Shown: one piece after another, positions 1 through 8,731 of the stretch
Numbering within the stretch: the first letter of the stretch is position 1
Layout of the letters: the number at the start of each line of letters is the position of its first letter
Source: an uncultured Alistipes sp.
Lineage (GTDB): Bacteria > Bacteroidota > Bacteroidia > Bacteroidales > Rikenellaceae
Direction of reading: 5' to 3'
Assembly (NCBI GenBank): GCA_900766655.1
Contig: CAAFWE010000342.1
Coordinates: 1-23,345, forward strand
DNA: 23,345 nt
Notes under the pieces: generated by a model
Databases searched by the model: none
What the model was told of the DNA's origin: nothing
Seen by the model: only the letters and a program-made list of their open reading frames with translations
Position numbers and translations under genes: made by a program

Positions 1-220
1 ATTTGGTGTAGAAATCTACAGCACGCTGAGCAAAAGCCGAGACCGACTCCACCGAGTCGTTGCAGGTGAGGGTGGTCAAATCGACAGCCGAAAGAGCGAA
101 GGCGTAGACCTCCTTGCGGCAGTTGCGTGCCGAAAGCTCCTTGATGCGTGCCACCTCAGCCGAAACCTCGGCATCGGTCAATGCTGGTGCGAAATCTTGT
201 AATCTTGTCTTAAACTCCAT
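1..220 (-). CDS. deoC: Deoxyribose-phosphate aldolase, N-terminal part (runs off the contig)
   Basis: Only the first 73 codons are present; the frame is open to the left edge. The start is ATG at 218-220, 13 bp after galE ends, so the two genes are probably co-transcribed. The visible peptide begins MEFKTRLQDFAPALTD and includes a segment reading SAVDLTTLTCNDSVESV. This resembles the N-terminal part of the Bacteroidales class of DeoC, in which a C/V-DLTTL-x-x-x-DS segment precedes the first barrel strand. DeoC cleaves 2-deoxyribose-5-phosphate to glyceraldehyde-3-phosphate and acetaldehyde in cytosolic nucleoside salvage. The Schiff-base lysine lies beyond the window, so the identification rests on N-terminal similarity alone. 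Confidence 0.65.
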   Translation of the reverse strand, partial: MEFKTRLQDFAPALTDAEVSAEVARIKELSARNCRKEVYAFALSAVDLTTLTCNDSVESVSAFAQRAVDFYTK

Positions 221-233
221 AATTGTCACTTGT

Positions 234-1271
234 TTATTTGATGCCACGAACATTCTTCTCCCAAGCCCAAGCCGAGCGAAGAGTGTCGTCGAGCGAGCGT
301 TCTGCCTTCCAGCCGAGCTCCTCGTTAGCGAAGGTTGTGTCTGCCCAGATAGCCACAACATCGCCTGGACGACGAGGTGCCACCTTGTAGTTGAGCTTCA
401 ACTCATTCACACGCTCGAAGGTGTTGACCAACTCCAACACCGATACTGCACGACCTGTGCCAACATTGAATATTTCGTAGTTCTCCTTGCTCTTCTCGTC
501 GATCATACGCTTGATAGCCACTACGTGAGCCTTTGCCAAGTCCACCACATCGATGTAGTCGCGCAAGCACGATCCATCAGGGGTGTTGTAGTCGTCACCA
601 AACACCGAGAGACACTCGCGAACGCCCGCTGCGGTCTGGGTGATGAATGGCACAAGGTTCTGCGGTACACCGCGTGGAAGCTCGCCGATGAGAGCCGATG
701 GGTGAGCACCGATTGGGTTGAAGTAGCGAAGTGCAATACCCTTCAAGCCCTCGTTGCCATAGGCAGCCACCGAGTCGCGCAAGATATCCTCGCACATCTG
801 CTTGGTGTTGCCATAAGCCGATGTTGCAGGCTTGCGTGGAGTCTGCTCGGTCACAGGCAACTCGTCAGCCTCGCCATATACGGTAGCCGACGACGAGAAT
901 ACGATGTTGTGACGGTCGAACTCGCGCATCAAATCGATGATGTTCATAAACGAAAGCAGGTTGTTGCGGTAGTACTTCATAGGGTCAGCCACCGACTCAC
1001 CCACAGCCTTGTATGCTGCAAAGTTGATTACCGAGTCGAACTCATACTTCTCGAACACCTCGCGACGGAAAGCCTCCTTGTCGCAGCAGTCCACATTGAT
1101 GAAAGGTACATCCACGCCAGTGATCTTGCGTACACCCTCAACACCCGACATATCCGAGTTCGAGAGGTTGTCGGCAACCACCACATTCAAACCTGCGTTA
1201 ATCAACTCTACGGTGGTGTGCGAGCCAATGTAGCCCGCACCACCCGATACCAAAACGGTCTTTTTACCCAT
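234..1271 (-). CDS. galE: UDP-glucose 4-epimerase
   Basis: A 345-residue protein of usual GalE length. It interconverts UDP-glucose and UDP-galactose (Leloir pathway and glycan precursors) in the cytosol with bound NAD. Seen directly: the Rossmann motif GGAGYIG at residues 10-16 (glycines 10, 13 and 16), the SSSATVYG strand at 126-133, and the catalytic pair Tyr153-x-x-x-Lys157 of short-chain dehydrogenases. The C-terminal half carries the substrate-binding segments GIALRYFNPIGAHP and YNTPDGSCLRDYIDVVD. The ATG start is preceded by an AT-rich gap with no strong Shine-Dalgarno. It lies downstream of the lipoprotein and 38-residue peptide genes and 13 bp upstream of deoC. Activity on N-acetylated sugars cannot be judged from sequence. 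Confidence 0.95.
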   Translation of the reverse strand: MGKKTVLVSGGAGYIGSHTTVELINAGLNVVVADNLSNSDMSGVEGVRKITGVDVPFINVDCCDKEAFRREVFEKYEFDSVINFAAYKAVGESVADPMKYYRNNLLSFMNIIDLMREFDRHNIVFSSSATVYGEADELPVTEQTPRKPATSAYGNTKQMCEDILRDSVAAYGNEGLKGIALRYFNPIGAHPSALIGELPRGVPQNLVPFITQTAAGVRECLSVFGDDYNTPDGSCLRDYIDVVDLAKAHVVAIKRMIDEKSKENYEIFNVGTGRAVSVLELVNTFERVNELKLNYKVAPRRPGDVVAIWADTTFANEELGWKAERSLDDTLRSAWAWEKNVRGIK

Positions 1272-1300
1272 AATTGTATTCTTTTTTAGTTATTGTTTGC

Positions 1301-1417
1301 TTAGTAGACAAGTTCGTCGTTCTCTGTGCCAAAGCCTGGCAAACCGACGCTATCGCCATAGCCGCGCTCGGCTGCGATGTCGAAAATCTCGAATTGTGGT
1401 CTTATGTAATTTTTCAT
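1301..1417 (-). CDS. 38-residue small protein (hypothetical)
   Basis: A short reading frame starting at ATG (1415-1417) and ending TAA (1301-1303). It encodes a peptide that begins MKNYIRPQFEIFDIAAERG and ends in GTENDELVY. It starts 21 bp after the stop of the large lipoprotein gene and ends 29 bp before galE. The opening pattern MK-x-Y-x-x-P-x-x-x-x-x-x-x-A-x-E resembles short peptides that I recall being common in Bacteroidales beside cell-surface protein genes, with a basic N-terminal KPxxE-like start and a Gly/Asp-rich tail. No function is known to me. It has no signal peptide or membrane segment. Its support is position, a standard ATG and the N-terminal pattern. It was missed by length-based gene finding, and a chance frame cannot be excluded. 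Confidence 0.5.
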   Translation of the reverse strand: MKNYIRPQFEIFDIAAERGYGDSVGLPGFGTENDELVY

Positions 1418-1438
1418 AATCTTAGAGCTTATTTGCTA

Positions 1439-4400
1439 TTAGTTGAATGTTGGTTTCGATGTCAGGAGTGTACATCCGTCGTAGTTGTCGGTGCCTGTCC
1501 AATCGGTGCTCCTGCCACTACCATAGATGTAGTTATGGAAGTTCGACGAGTTGAGAGTTTTTCCCTCATAGATCTGCTCCTCATCGTTCCACTCATTCAG
1601 GATTGTACCACCGACCTTGCAGTCGATAGCTCTGATTCCGGCCTTGCTGACTGCGCCTGCGTCGTCGAGTGTATCAGCCACGCGCGCACTGCCCATTACA
1701 ATACCCACATTCGGAATATCTCCTGACTGAATCTTGCAGTGTACGGTTGCACCTGTCACGCTGCTCGAAGCGTAGCCCATAATACCGCCAATCCAAACTC
1801 GCTCGGCAGGCATCTTGAGCTCTACATTCTGCAGAATGATATCACCCGTGTTGGCAACATTGTTCAACGAGTGAACGAGATTGTTAGCGTCGTAGCCAGT
1901 CGCGCCACCGCACGAGATACCACCCACGCGAATATAGTTTTCTGCGTTGGCACCCACAGTCAATGACTTTTCGGTAGTACCAAGGTAGATGTTTCCTGTG
2001 TTCACCGTATTGTCGAGGTTGATCTTCGCCTTGTGCTGTGCGCCGATACCTCCAAGGACGAGGTTTGTGCCGACAGTTCCTGTGACGGTGATATTACCCG
2101 AGTGGCTACCCTCGTACTTGTCGGTTGCTGTGCCGTGGTTGATGTTGCCCCAGTAGCCACCATAAGCGAGGTATGTACCAGTCTTTCCCGAGAAGTTGAA
2201 GTCGGCTGTCACCTTAGTATCCTTATCAACAATGAGAGTTGCCGAGATATAGCCACCAATACCTCCAGCCTCAATCTGTGAAGTAGTAGTAGCATCGATA
2301 TAGGCATCGCAATCGTTGGTACAACGGTTGAAGTAGTATGTGCTGCTCGCACCGTATGGATAGCGTACAAGACCGCCATAGCTGATGGTGTTCGCTGTGC
2401 CGTGAATGTGAGTCTCGCCTCCAACGATGCAGTCGGAAACAGTCACGATTTGTGAGCCCGAAGGGTTGCCGAGAGCATTGTTTCCACCAATCAAGCCTGT
2501 GAAACGAAGAGCTCCGCCAACCGCCGAGTCGTAGGTTGTGATAGCCTTCGCACTACAGTTTGAGAAGGTGTACTTGTCGCCTCCAGCGTGCTGACGGCAC
2601 TCGCCAAGCCAACCCGAGGTAACATTGTTAGTAATCTGCTTGGTCTTGATATCGACCTTTACGGTCTCGGCAGTGTAGCAGTTTGTGAAGGTTGCTCCCT
2701 GAGAGAGGTAACCAACAAAGCTACAAGCGTACATCTCGCTGACTGCGCCCTCGCCAGCAATATCCAAGTCGCCCGAGCTGAAACAGTCGGTGTAGATGTC
2801 GGTGTCGCTACCAGGGGTAACATACGATGAGCCCGAAGTACCCAAGCCAATGAATCCACCGATGCGAGCATAGCTATTGACGAATCCCGGCTTGAAGGTG
2901 ATCTTCTTGGTGTTCGAGCAGTTTGCAAATTCGAAGTGCTTGGTCTTGATTCGGTGTGCGTAATAGCCTCCGAAACCACCTATCTGAATCTCTGATATTT
3001 TGCCCGTAGGCTCTACAACAACCTCTCCGTTGTTGTGGCAATTCGAGAACTCTGCGTGTGCGAGGAAGTAACCATATACACCACCCACAGCATTGATTCT
3101 CGACAAAGTTGTATCTACGCCATCGTCGCCAGCGGTGAATCCGATATCATTACCCTTGAGGGTGACTTTACCATTGTTGACAACATTCACATAGCGGTTG
3201 GTAAAGTCGGTTTTGCTTGCCCAGCTATGACCGATGCAACCTCCGACATAGATTCCGAATGCCACCTCCGGAGCAACCTCGATATCTGCGTTGTTCGAGC
3301 AGTTGTTCATCTCCAACAACTGATCGACAACAGATGTTACAGAGGAGCGATATGCAACAATTCCGCCTACGACAGTCTCCGCAGCCTTGATGTTATTAGG
3401 CTTTACGGTGATGGTTGCACTCTTGGCATTGTGGCAGTTGGTCATAATACCATTGCTCTGTGTACAGATGAGACCACCGACATAGATACGACCGCTATTG
3501 CCGCTTGTAAGGCTGTTGATTGCACCCACCGAGAGGGCACCGTAGTTGTAAGAATTCTCGATGTGTGCCTCGTTTGTGGCAAAGTTAAGATCGCCAATCA
3601 ATCCCGCCATTTTGGTGAGGCCGGTGAATGTCATACCGTCGCCAATAGTCAGTTTACCATTGTTGGTGAGATTGCTCTTCTTGCCATTTGTTGCAATGCA
3701 GAAGAGTCCGCTGACATTTATATCGGCCACGCCATCGACTACATTTGTAACGGTGATATCTGCGTGGTTTGCGAAGTTCTCCATCATACCCTGCATCTCA
3801 CCACCGAGTCCCGAGGTGTTGATTGCCGTTGCCTTTGCACCATCGATAGTAATCTTAGCACTCTTTGCGTTCTCCCAGTTCTTCGCGCTGTTAGCGAAGA
3901 ATTTGTAGGAGAAGATACCATTCACGCGAAGCGACTTGCAAACACCCAGTGCGGTCAATGGACCATAGTTCTTCAAGTTGTCACACTTGACATCGTAGTT
4001 ATCGACCAAATAGCCCGTAATACCCGCAAGGAGGATATCGTTCGACGCGACACTCTCCTTTGTGGTCGAGATTGCACCATAGTTCTCGCAGTTGCTAATC
4101 TCCAAGAGGTCGCTCTGATCGGCAACATCAATCTCGCGGCCCACAACACCCGAGATATAGATATTACCCTTGTGTGCGGTTGCTGCAAATGTGATATCAC
4201 CCTTGTTGGTGAGGTAGCTGAAGGTACAACCACCCTTTGCTCCCGCTACAACACCACCAGCAAGCGAAGCGTACGAAACGGTTGGGTTTGCAAACGACTT
4301 GATGGTGATGTCCACCTCGTTTGTACAATGTGTTACTGTTGCACCCACTGCGTGACCTACCAGACCACCGATATTAGCATCGTTGTAGCCACCAAGAGCC

Positions 4401-5557
4401 TTTTCAGCGTGGGTAGTATTGTTCTGCTCGAGAGTACCCGTTGCTGAGCAGTGTGACATAATGCCCGAGAAGTCGCAAGCGAACGAGCCCACATGTATGC
4501 GATCGGTCGAAACGATATTCACATCGCGCAAGTGCAAGCCCTTGATGTTTGCAGCGGTAGAATCGAGGAGTGGCGCAGTCAAACCTTTGATTGCGTAGCC
4601 ATTACCGTTGATAGAGCCATTGTAGCCATTGGCAGGAGTCCACGCCTCGTCGGTCATATCGACATCGGCAACAAAGATTACATCCTTCTCCAAGGTTGCA
4701 GCCTGCTCGGCAAAAGCCTTCAGCGAGGTCTTGTCTTTGATTACAAAGGCGGTGGCATTAGGTGCGTAGGCGATAGCATTTGAAAACTCGCGAACAGTAC
4801 CCACAGCCAAAGGCTTCTTCTCGCCCGCCTTTACGGTGGCATACATCACACCACCCTCAGCGTCGTACAATGTCACATACAACTCCTCGTACTCGCCAGC
4901 TGGCACAGCTACATGGATATAGGTTGGAGTGTCGCTCAAAACGACACCCTCGCCAAACGAGTAATCCACCACATACTTCGAAGCAGCGGTAGGGGTGAGT
5001 TCACCACTCTCGAAATCGAGAGCAAATGCTCCTGCGATAGGTGCGCGGTCGATGGTCGAAATCTGTGCGAAGAGCAACTTAGCCGATCCGGTAACGCCAA
5101 TCTTAAGAACACCTGTGAGGTGGTTCAACGCAAGACCTGTGCTCTCGCCATAGCCATACATTGTCGATACACCCGAGCCAAACGAGCCATTGCTTGCGTG
5201 TGTCTGATTCGCAGCAAAGAGAACCTCGCCCGCAGCAGCAGCTGGGTAGGCAATGCAGTAAGGTGCCTTCAGCGAACCGTCAGTAGTAAATGATGCGTTC
5301 GCAGGGTTGCTCTTGCTGATAACGGCCTCTGCAGACTCAACACCATTGATCGAAATCTTGTCGCCTTCGCTCCAAGCGAGAGGATAGAATCCATCCACCT
5401 TCTCACCAAGCTGAGTACGCGACTCCTCGAGCGAAAGGGTGAAGGTGGTTTGCTTTGCACCGCCCAACTCGACTCCGAGATCTTCGGTTGTGTCTGTTGC
5501 ACAAGAGTAGGCAAACAGGGCGACAACCGCCAAGAAAATCTTTGATAACTGTTTCAT
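1439..5557 (-). CDS. Giant cell-surface lipoprotein with beta-helix (GLUG-like) repeats
   Basis: A 1372-residue protein. The N-terminus MKQLSKIFLAVVALFAYSC is a lipoprotein signal with the modified cysteine predicted at residue 19. Acidic residues follow (DTTED), which could act as a surface-export signal. Residues about 35-260 resemble the fimbrillin-like N-terminal domain of many Bacteroidales surface proteins (SRTQLGEKVDGFYPLAWSEGDK is the recognisable stretch, shown in part). After a strand-rich linker containing GSINGNGYAIKGL, about two dozen repeats of roughly 40-45 residues follow. Each has a GG-h-h-G turn, a polar stretch, then N-C-x-N-x-G-x-I/V (for example SNCENYGAI, ANCSNTKKI and SNCHNNGEV). 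This is typical of right-handed beta-helices. The role may be adhesion or glycan binding, but that is inference. A TAnnTTTG promoter lies upstream and the 38-residue peptide gene is downstream. Confidence 0.85.
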   Translation of the reverse strand: MKQLSKIFLAVVALFAYSCATDTTEDLGVELGGAKQTTFTLSLEESRTQLGEKVDGFYPLAWSEGDKISINGVESAEAVISKSNPANASFTTDGSLKAPYCIAYPAAAAGEVLFAANQTHASNGSFGSGVSTMYGYGESTGLALNHLTGVLKIGVTGSAKLLFAQISTIDRAPIAGAFALDFESGELTPTAASKYVVDYSFGEGVVLSDTPTYIHVAVPAGEYEELYVTLYDAEGGVMYATVKAGEKKPLAVGTVREFSNAIAYAPNATAFVIKDKTSLKAFAEQAATLEKDVIFVADVDMTDEAWTPANGYNGSINGNGYAIKGLTAPLLDSTAANIKGLHLRDVNIVSTDRIHVGSFACDFSGIMSHCSATGTLEQNNTTHAEKALGGYNDANIGGLVGHAVGATVTHCTNEVDITIKSFANPTVSYASLAGGVVAGAKGGCTFSYLTNKGDITFAATAHKGNIYISGVVGREIDVADQSDLLEISNCENYGAISTTKESVASNDILLAGITGYLVDNYDVKCDNLKNYGPLTALGVCKSLRVNGIFSYKFFANSAKNWENAKSAKITIDGAKATAINTSGLGGEMQGMMENFANHADITVTNVVDGVADINVSGLFCIATNGKKSNLTNNGKLTIGDGMTFTGLTKMAGLIGDLNFATNEAHIENSYNYGALSVGAINSLTSGNSGRIYVGGLICTQSNGIMTNCHNAKSATITVKPNNIKAAETVVGGIVAYRSSVTSVVDQLLEMNNCSNNADIEVAPEVAFGIYVGGCIGHSWASKTDFTNRYVNVVNNGKVTLKGNDIGFTAGDDGVDTTLSRINAVGGVYGYFLAHAEFSNCHNNGEVVVEPTGKISEIQIGGFGGYYAHRIKTKHFEFANCSNTKKITFKPGFVNSYARIGGFIGLGTSGSSYVTPGSDTDIYTDCFSSGDLDIAGEGAVSEMYACSFVGYLSQGATFTNCYTAETVKVDIKTKQITNNVTSGWLGECRQHAGGDKYTFSNCSAKAITTYDSAVGGALRFTGLIGGNNALGNPSGSQIVTVSDCIVGGETHIHGTANTISYGGLVRYPYGASSTYYFNRCTNDCDAYIDATTTSQIEAGGIGGYISATLIVDKDTKVTADFNFSGKTGTYLAYGGYWGNINHGTATDKYEGSHSGNITVTGTVGTNLVLGGIGAQHKAKINLDNTVNTGNIYLGTTEKSLTVGANAENYIRVGGISCGGATGYDANNLVHSLNNVANTGDIILQNVELKMPAERVWIGGIMGYASSSVTGATVHCKIQSGDIPNVGIVMGSARVADTLDDAGAVSKAGIRAIDCKVGGTILNEWNDEEQIYEGKTLNSSNFHNYIYGSGRSTDWTGTDNYDGCTLLTSKPTFN

Positions 5558-5619
5558 TTTGTTTTTGTTTTTTGGTTATTGTTGATTTGTTATTGATTCG
5601 TATTAGGGCATATTCGGAG

Positions 5620-5627
5620 CAAATATA
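5620..5627 (-). promoter_or_regulatory. Bacteroidetes -7 box for the surface lipoprotein gene
   Basis: On the minus strand the sequence reads TATATTTG, a perfect TAnnTTTG. It lies 62 bp before the lipoprotein ATG, giving a leader of roughly 50-55 nt. A canonical TTTG at the -33 position is not obvious; only a TTGA-like element lies near the right distance. Confidence 0.55.
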
Positions 5628-5686
5628 CAAAAAAACTTTCAGTTTTTAGCCTCAATTTCTAAAAATCTTCGTCTTGCAACCGAAAG

Positions 5687-5718
5687 TTTGTAAAATTGAT
5701 AATTGTTTGCTACTTTTG
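5687..5718 (+). promoter_or_regulatory. Bacteroidetes promoter for the GH123 gene
   Basis: TTTG at 5687-5690 and TACTTTTG (TAnnTTTG) at 5711-5718 are separated by 20 bp, the classic spacing of Bacteroidetes housekeeping-sigma promoters. The predicted transcript start is near 5724, about 33 nt before the ATG of the glycosidase gene. It is divergent to the lipoprotein promoter in the same 199-bp gap. Confidence 0.75.
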
Positions 5719-5756
5719 CCGAACGATTTCTACCAAACTAAACAAATATTAAGCAG

Positions 5757-7529
5757 ATGAAAAAGAACATTTTACTGTTGGCTGTCCTTGCGGCAGCGAT
5801 GATGGGCTGCAACTGCCCATCGGTCTCAACATTTGTTGAGGCTAACGACCCTGTTGCCCTCACCGAGGCCGATGCTGCGGCTTGGGAGAGCGTCAAGGGT
5901 GTGAACTTTGCGTGGGGTACTCCCGATTTGGTCTACTCGCGCAGCCTCGTGCCACAGAATGTGACCGAGAGCTACACCGCTACCGCTTGGCGTGGTGAGC
6001 GTGTATCGGCTCAGGCCCTCTTCTGGAGCGCAAAGGATGCCGACTGCATCGAGCTCGAGATCTCGGACTTCAAGAGCAAGGGTGCAACACTCCCTGCATC
6101 GATTGCTACTGTAAACTTTGTACGCTACACCATTGCCGACAAGGTTGATGAGTCGTGCCGCTGTGGTCGTCCGAATGACCACCCTGCAATTCTTCAGGCC
6201 GATATGCTCGACGATGCCGAGGCTTTGAATGTCGCAGCAAAGACCACACGCCCAATCTGGGTTACAGTGGCAGTTCCTCAGGATGCCAAGCCTGGCACCT
6301 ACAAGGCAACCTTGAAGGTTAAGGGCGGTTGCTTGACTTCGGTGAAGCTTCCACTCGAGGTTGTTGTTGTCGACGAGCAGCTTGCAGCACCAAGCGAGTG
6401 GGATTTCCACCTCGACTTGTGGCAGCACCCTTCGGCTGTGGCACGCGCTGCCGAGGTTGAGATGTGGAGCGACGAGCACTTCGAGGTTATGCGTCCGTTG
6501 ATGAAGCGTTTGGCCGATGCAGGTCAGAAGGTTATCACCTGCACCCTCAACCGCGACCCTTGGCGTTACCAGTGCTTTGACGACTACGAGGCTATGATCT
6601 ATTGGAAGAAGTACGACAACGATAAGTGGGAGTACGACTACACCATCTTCGACAAGTGGGTTGAGTTTATGATGTCGCTCGGCATCGACAAGCAGATCAA
6701 CTGCTACGGTATGTTGCCTTGGGGACAGTGCGTTCTCGACTACCAGGATATGCGCTCGAATGCCAAGGATAACCGCCTCCGTCAGGTGAAGACCACTCCG
6801 CAGCAGGAGGCATACGAGAAGACTTGGGCACCATTCCTCAAGGATTTTGCACAGCACCTCAAGGAGAAGGGCTGGTTGCACATCACCAATATGGCAATCG
6901 ACGAGCGTAGTCCCGAGGATATGGATGTTGCGGCAGCTATGATTGCCAAGTATGCTCCTGAGTTGGGCTTCGCAATGGCGGACAACCACGATTCGTACAA
7001 GCGTTACGCCAATATGCGCGATGTTTGTGTAGGTCAGAAGCACTCGCTTATGTCGCCGGAGGAGATTGCTGCTCGTCGTGCAAATGGCGATGTATCGACC
7101 TACTATGTATGCTGCAGCACCCTCTTCCCTAACGCATTCACCAACTCGCAGCCATTCGAGTCGGAGTTGCTCATCCTCTACGCTTTGGCACACGACTACG
7201 ACGGTATGTTGCGTTGGGCTTACAACTCTTGGCCTGCACGCCCTGAGTACGACTCTCGCTTCCGTCGTTGGGCTTCGGGCGACACCTATATCGTCTATCC
7301 GGGCAATCGTTCGTCGGTGCGTTTCGAGCGTTTGGTCGATGGCGTAGAGCTCTACGAGAAGGTACACGCACTCCGTGCGAAGTATGGCGCAAATGCCGAG
7401 GTTCTTGCCCCAATCGAGGCTAAGTTGGCAGAGTTCCGCGCCTTGAACAGCGAGTTCAACAACGGTGGCTACAACTGGACTGCTTTCCTTGCCGAGATGA
7501 ATACTCTCGTCAACTCGGTGGCAAAGTAA
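5757..7529 (+). CDS. GH123-type glycosidase lipoprotein (putative beta-N-acetylgalactosaminidase)
   Basis: A 590-residue protein. The signal MKKNILLLAVLAAAMMGC has a lipobox with the lipidated cysteine at residue 18, so it is predicted to be membrane-anchored, periplasmic or surface exposed. Residues about 30-205 form a beta-sandwich-like N-terminal part (ETW-type strands such as AWRGERVSAQALFWSAK). Residues about 210-520 look like the DUF4091/GH123 catalytic barrel. The adjacent Asp382-Glu383 in NMAIDERSPEDM fits the GH123 catalytic D-E pair. In that family the aspartate orients the substrate N-acetyl group and the glutamate is the acid/base. Later conserved segments include RRWASGDTYIVYPG. 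Known family members release beta-linked GalNAc from glycosphingolipid- or mucin-type glycans; the substrate here is inferred. A single-gene transcript is likely, with its own promoter and terminator. Confidence 0.82.
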   Translation: MKKNILLLAVLAAAMMGCNCPSVSTFVEANDPVALTEADAAAWESVKGVNFAWGTPDLVYSRSLVPQNVTESYTATAWRGERVSAQALFWSAKDADCIELEISDFKSKGATLPASIATVNFVRYTIADKVDESCRCGRPNDHPAILQADMLDDAEALNVAAKTTRPIWVTVAVPQDAKPGTYKATLKVKGGCLTSVKLPLEVVVVDEQLAAPSEWDFHLDLWQHPSAVARAAEVEMWSDEHFEVMRPLMKRLADAGQKVITCTLNRDPWRYQCFDDYEAMIYWKKYDNDKWEYDYTIFDKWVEFMMSLGIDKQINCYGMLPWGQCVLDYQDMRSNAKDNRLRQVKTTPQQEAYEKTWAPFLKDFAQHLKEKGWLHITNMAIDERSPEDMDVAAAMIAKYAPELGFAMADNHDSYKRYANMRDVCVGQKHSLMSPEEIAARRANGDVSTYYVCCSTLFPNAFTNSQPFESELLILYALAHDYDGMLRWAYNSWPARPEYDSRFRRWASGDTYIVYPGNRSSVRFERLVDGVELYEKVHALRAKYGANAEVLAPIEAKLAEFRALNSEFNNGGYNWTAFLAEMNTLVNSVAK

Positions 7530-7550
7530 GAGGTACCATCACAATACGAA

Positions 7551-7588
7551 AACAGGTCGCACGCAGCGACCTGTTTCTCTTTTTATCT
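7551..7588. terminator. Probable bidirectional intrinsic terminator
   Basis: A perfect 10-bp stem AACAGGTCGC (7551-7560) pairs with GCGACCTGTT (7566-7575) around a 5-nt loop, ACGCA. On the plus strand it is followed by TCTCTTTTTATC, ending the GH123 transcript. On the minus strand the same hairpin follows the stop of the kinase-like gene (7583) closely and is trailed by a short T run (TTTTCG). It therefore probably serves both convergent transcripts. Confidence 0.8.
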
Positions 7589-8719
7589 CTTCAGTAGCGG
7601 ATTCTCGAAAATCTCCTCCGAGCCATCCTTACGCCTAATCTTTGTGTGTCCATTGCGGAATGGTTTTATCCCTTCGCCCTCGCCACAGCTGAGTATCACC
7701 TCGCCCTTGTTGTTGATGAAGTGCCACCACTTGTCTATTCGCACCAATCCTAACCCCTCGCTGAAGTCGAATGCTACATCGTAGAGTGGCGGTATGGCAA
7801 ACTCCCCGTTGAGGAGGAATCCCCATCCCTCGCCTTGAACCTCTGCTGTGAGCTCCGTTTCGGTAGTTTCGATTGGCTTCGATGCGAGTAATTTACGCAG
7901 TTGAGGCAGTTCGTAGCTCTGCGAACGAAGCAGTTGAGCTATGCGGTAGTGACGCACATCACCCACCTTCGCAAAGAGCTTTTCGATGCGGTCAAGCACC
8001 TTGTCTTTGCCCTCGATAGCGAGTTTAGGATCGATGAGCAGATGGTCATCCTTGAGCAACAATTTTGTTAACAGACTATTTTTCGACATTGCCGACAATG
8101 CAGTGACTATCAAAGCTATGGGATAGTCGTCGATGTGAACATCAAAGCACCCTTTATTGCGTTTTGGATGCTGAAACAACGATGTACCAACCTCCACGCA
8201 ATCCTCCTCTGTGAAGTCGGGGCGATACATTGCGTCGAAGTCTATTAACTGCAACCCATCCTTGCCGATAATGATGTTGTCGGGCTTGATATCTCCGTGC
8301 GCCCACTCCTTGTCGAGCAGTTCGAGTGCCCACTCCTCGAAGTAGCGTGATAGAGCCTCCATCTTGGATGGCGAAGAGGCAAATTGCTCGATTTTGCTCT
8401 GCAGTGTGATACCATCTTTCCACTCGTTCAATACCACATCCACAAGCCTTCCTTTCGATGCTGATGCACTCACCATCAGCTCGTTAGGGTAGTAATTCTC
8501 GCCATATATGGCACGCAGATTTGGGTGCTGACGAGTGTAGATTCTCATCGCCTTGTGCACTCCGTTGTGCATCACCTCCACAATAACCACCGAGTTGCCA
8601 ACCTGGCATTTCACCTTGCCGAACTCGTCGGTTATGGGGATGATTTGCTCCTCACGCAGACTCCTCGACATCACATCAAGGTTTTCCACCGATGTGATAT
8701 ATTGCGAGTAGTCAAACAT
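7583..8719 (-). CDS. Protein kinase-like protein with C-terminal WG repeats
   Basis: A 378-residue cytosolic protein. Residues about 40-200 carry a eukaryotic-type kinase core: the catalytic loop HGDIKPDN at 141-148 (Asp143, Lys145, Asn148) and LIDFD at 158-162, where the metal-binding DFG is DFD. There is no glycine-rich loop. The segment aligned with the ATP-binding VAxK reads KAMRIY, so Arg59 may stand where Lys is usual. Residues about 297-345 look like one or two WG-type beta repeats (WGFLLNGEFAIPPLYDVAF; a WW/HFINNKGEVIL unit follows). It starts 12 bp after kdsC and is the last gene of the leftward run. Substrates are unknown. Retention of the HxD and DFD aspartates argues for activity, whereas the missing Lys leaves it uncertain. 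Confidence 0.8.
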   Translation of the reverse strand: MFDYSQYITSVENLDVMSRSLREEQIIPITDEFGKVKCQVGNSVVIVEVMHNGVHKAMRIYTRQHPNLRAIYGENYYPNELMVSASASKGRLVDVVLNEWKDGITLQSKIEQFASSPSKMEALSRYFEEWALELLDKEWAHGDIKPDNIIIGKDGLQLIDFDAMYRPDFTEEDCVEVGTSLFQHPKRNKGCFDVHIDDYPIALIVTALSAMSKNSLLTKLLLKDDHLLIDPKLAIEGKDKVLDRIEKLFAKVGDVRHYRIAQLLRSQSYELPQLRKLLASKPIETTETELTAEVQGEGWGFLLNGEFAIPPLYDVAFDFSEGLGLVRIDKWWHFINNKGEVILSCGEGEGIKPFRNGHTKIRRKDGSEEIFENPLLKR

Positions 8720-8731
8720 TCATTCTTCACT

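Noticed and set aside
114..1289. 391-residue plus-strand frame opposite galE
   Set aside because: Antisense to a clear galE with complete epimerase motifs.
3035..4447. 470-residue plus-strand frame opposite the giant lipoprotein
   Set aside because: Cysteine- and valine-rich antisense translation of the repeats. It has no signal, no domain and no promoter, and the lipoprotein has a clear signal peptide and repeats.
5826..7367. 513-residue minus-strand frame opposite the GH123 gene
   Set aside because: An antisense shadow; the GH123 frame has a lipobox, the catalytic D-E pair, a promoter and a terminator.
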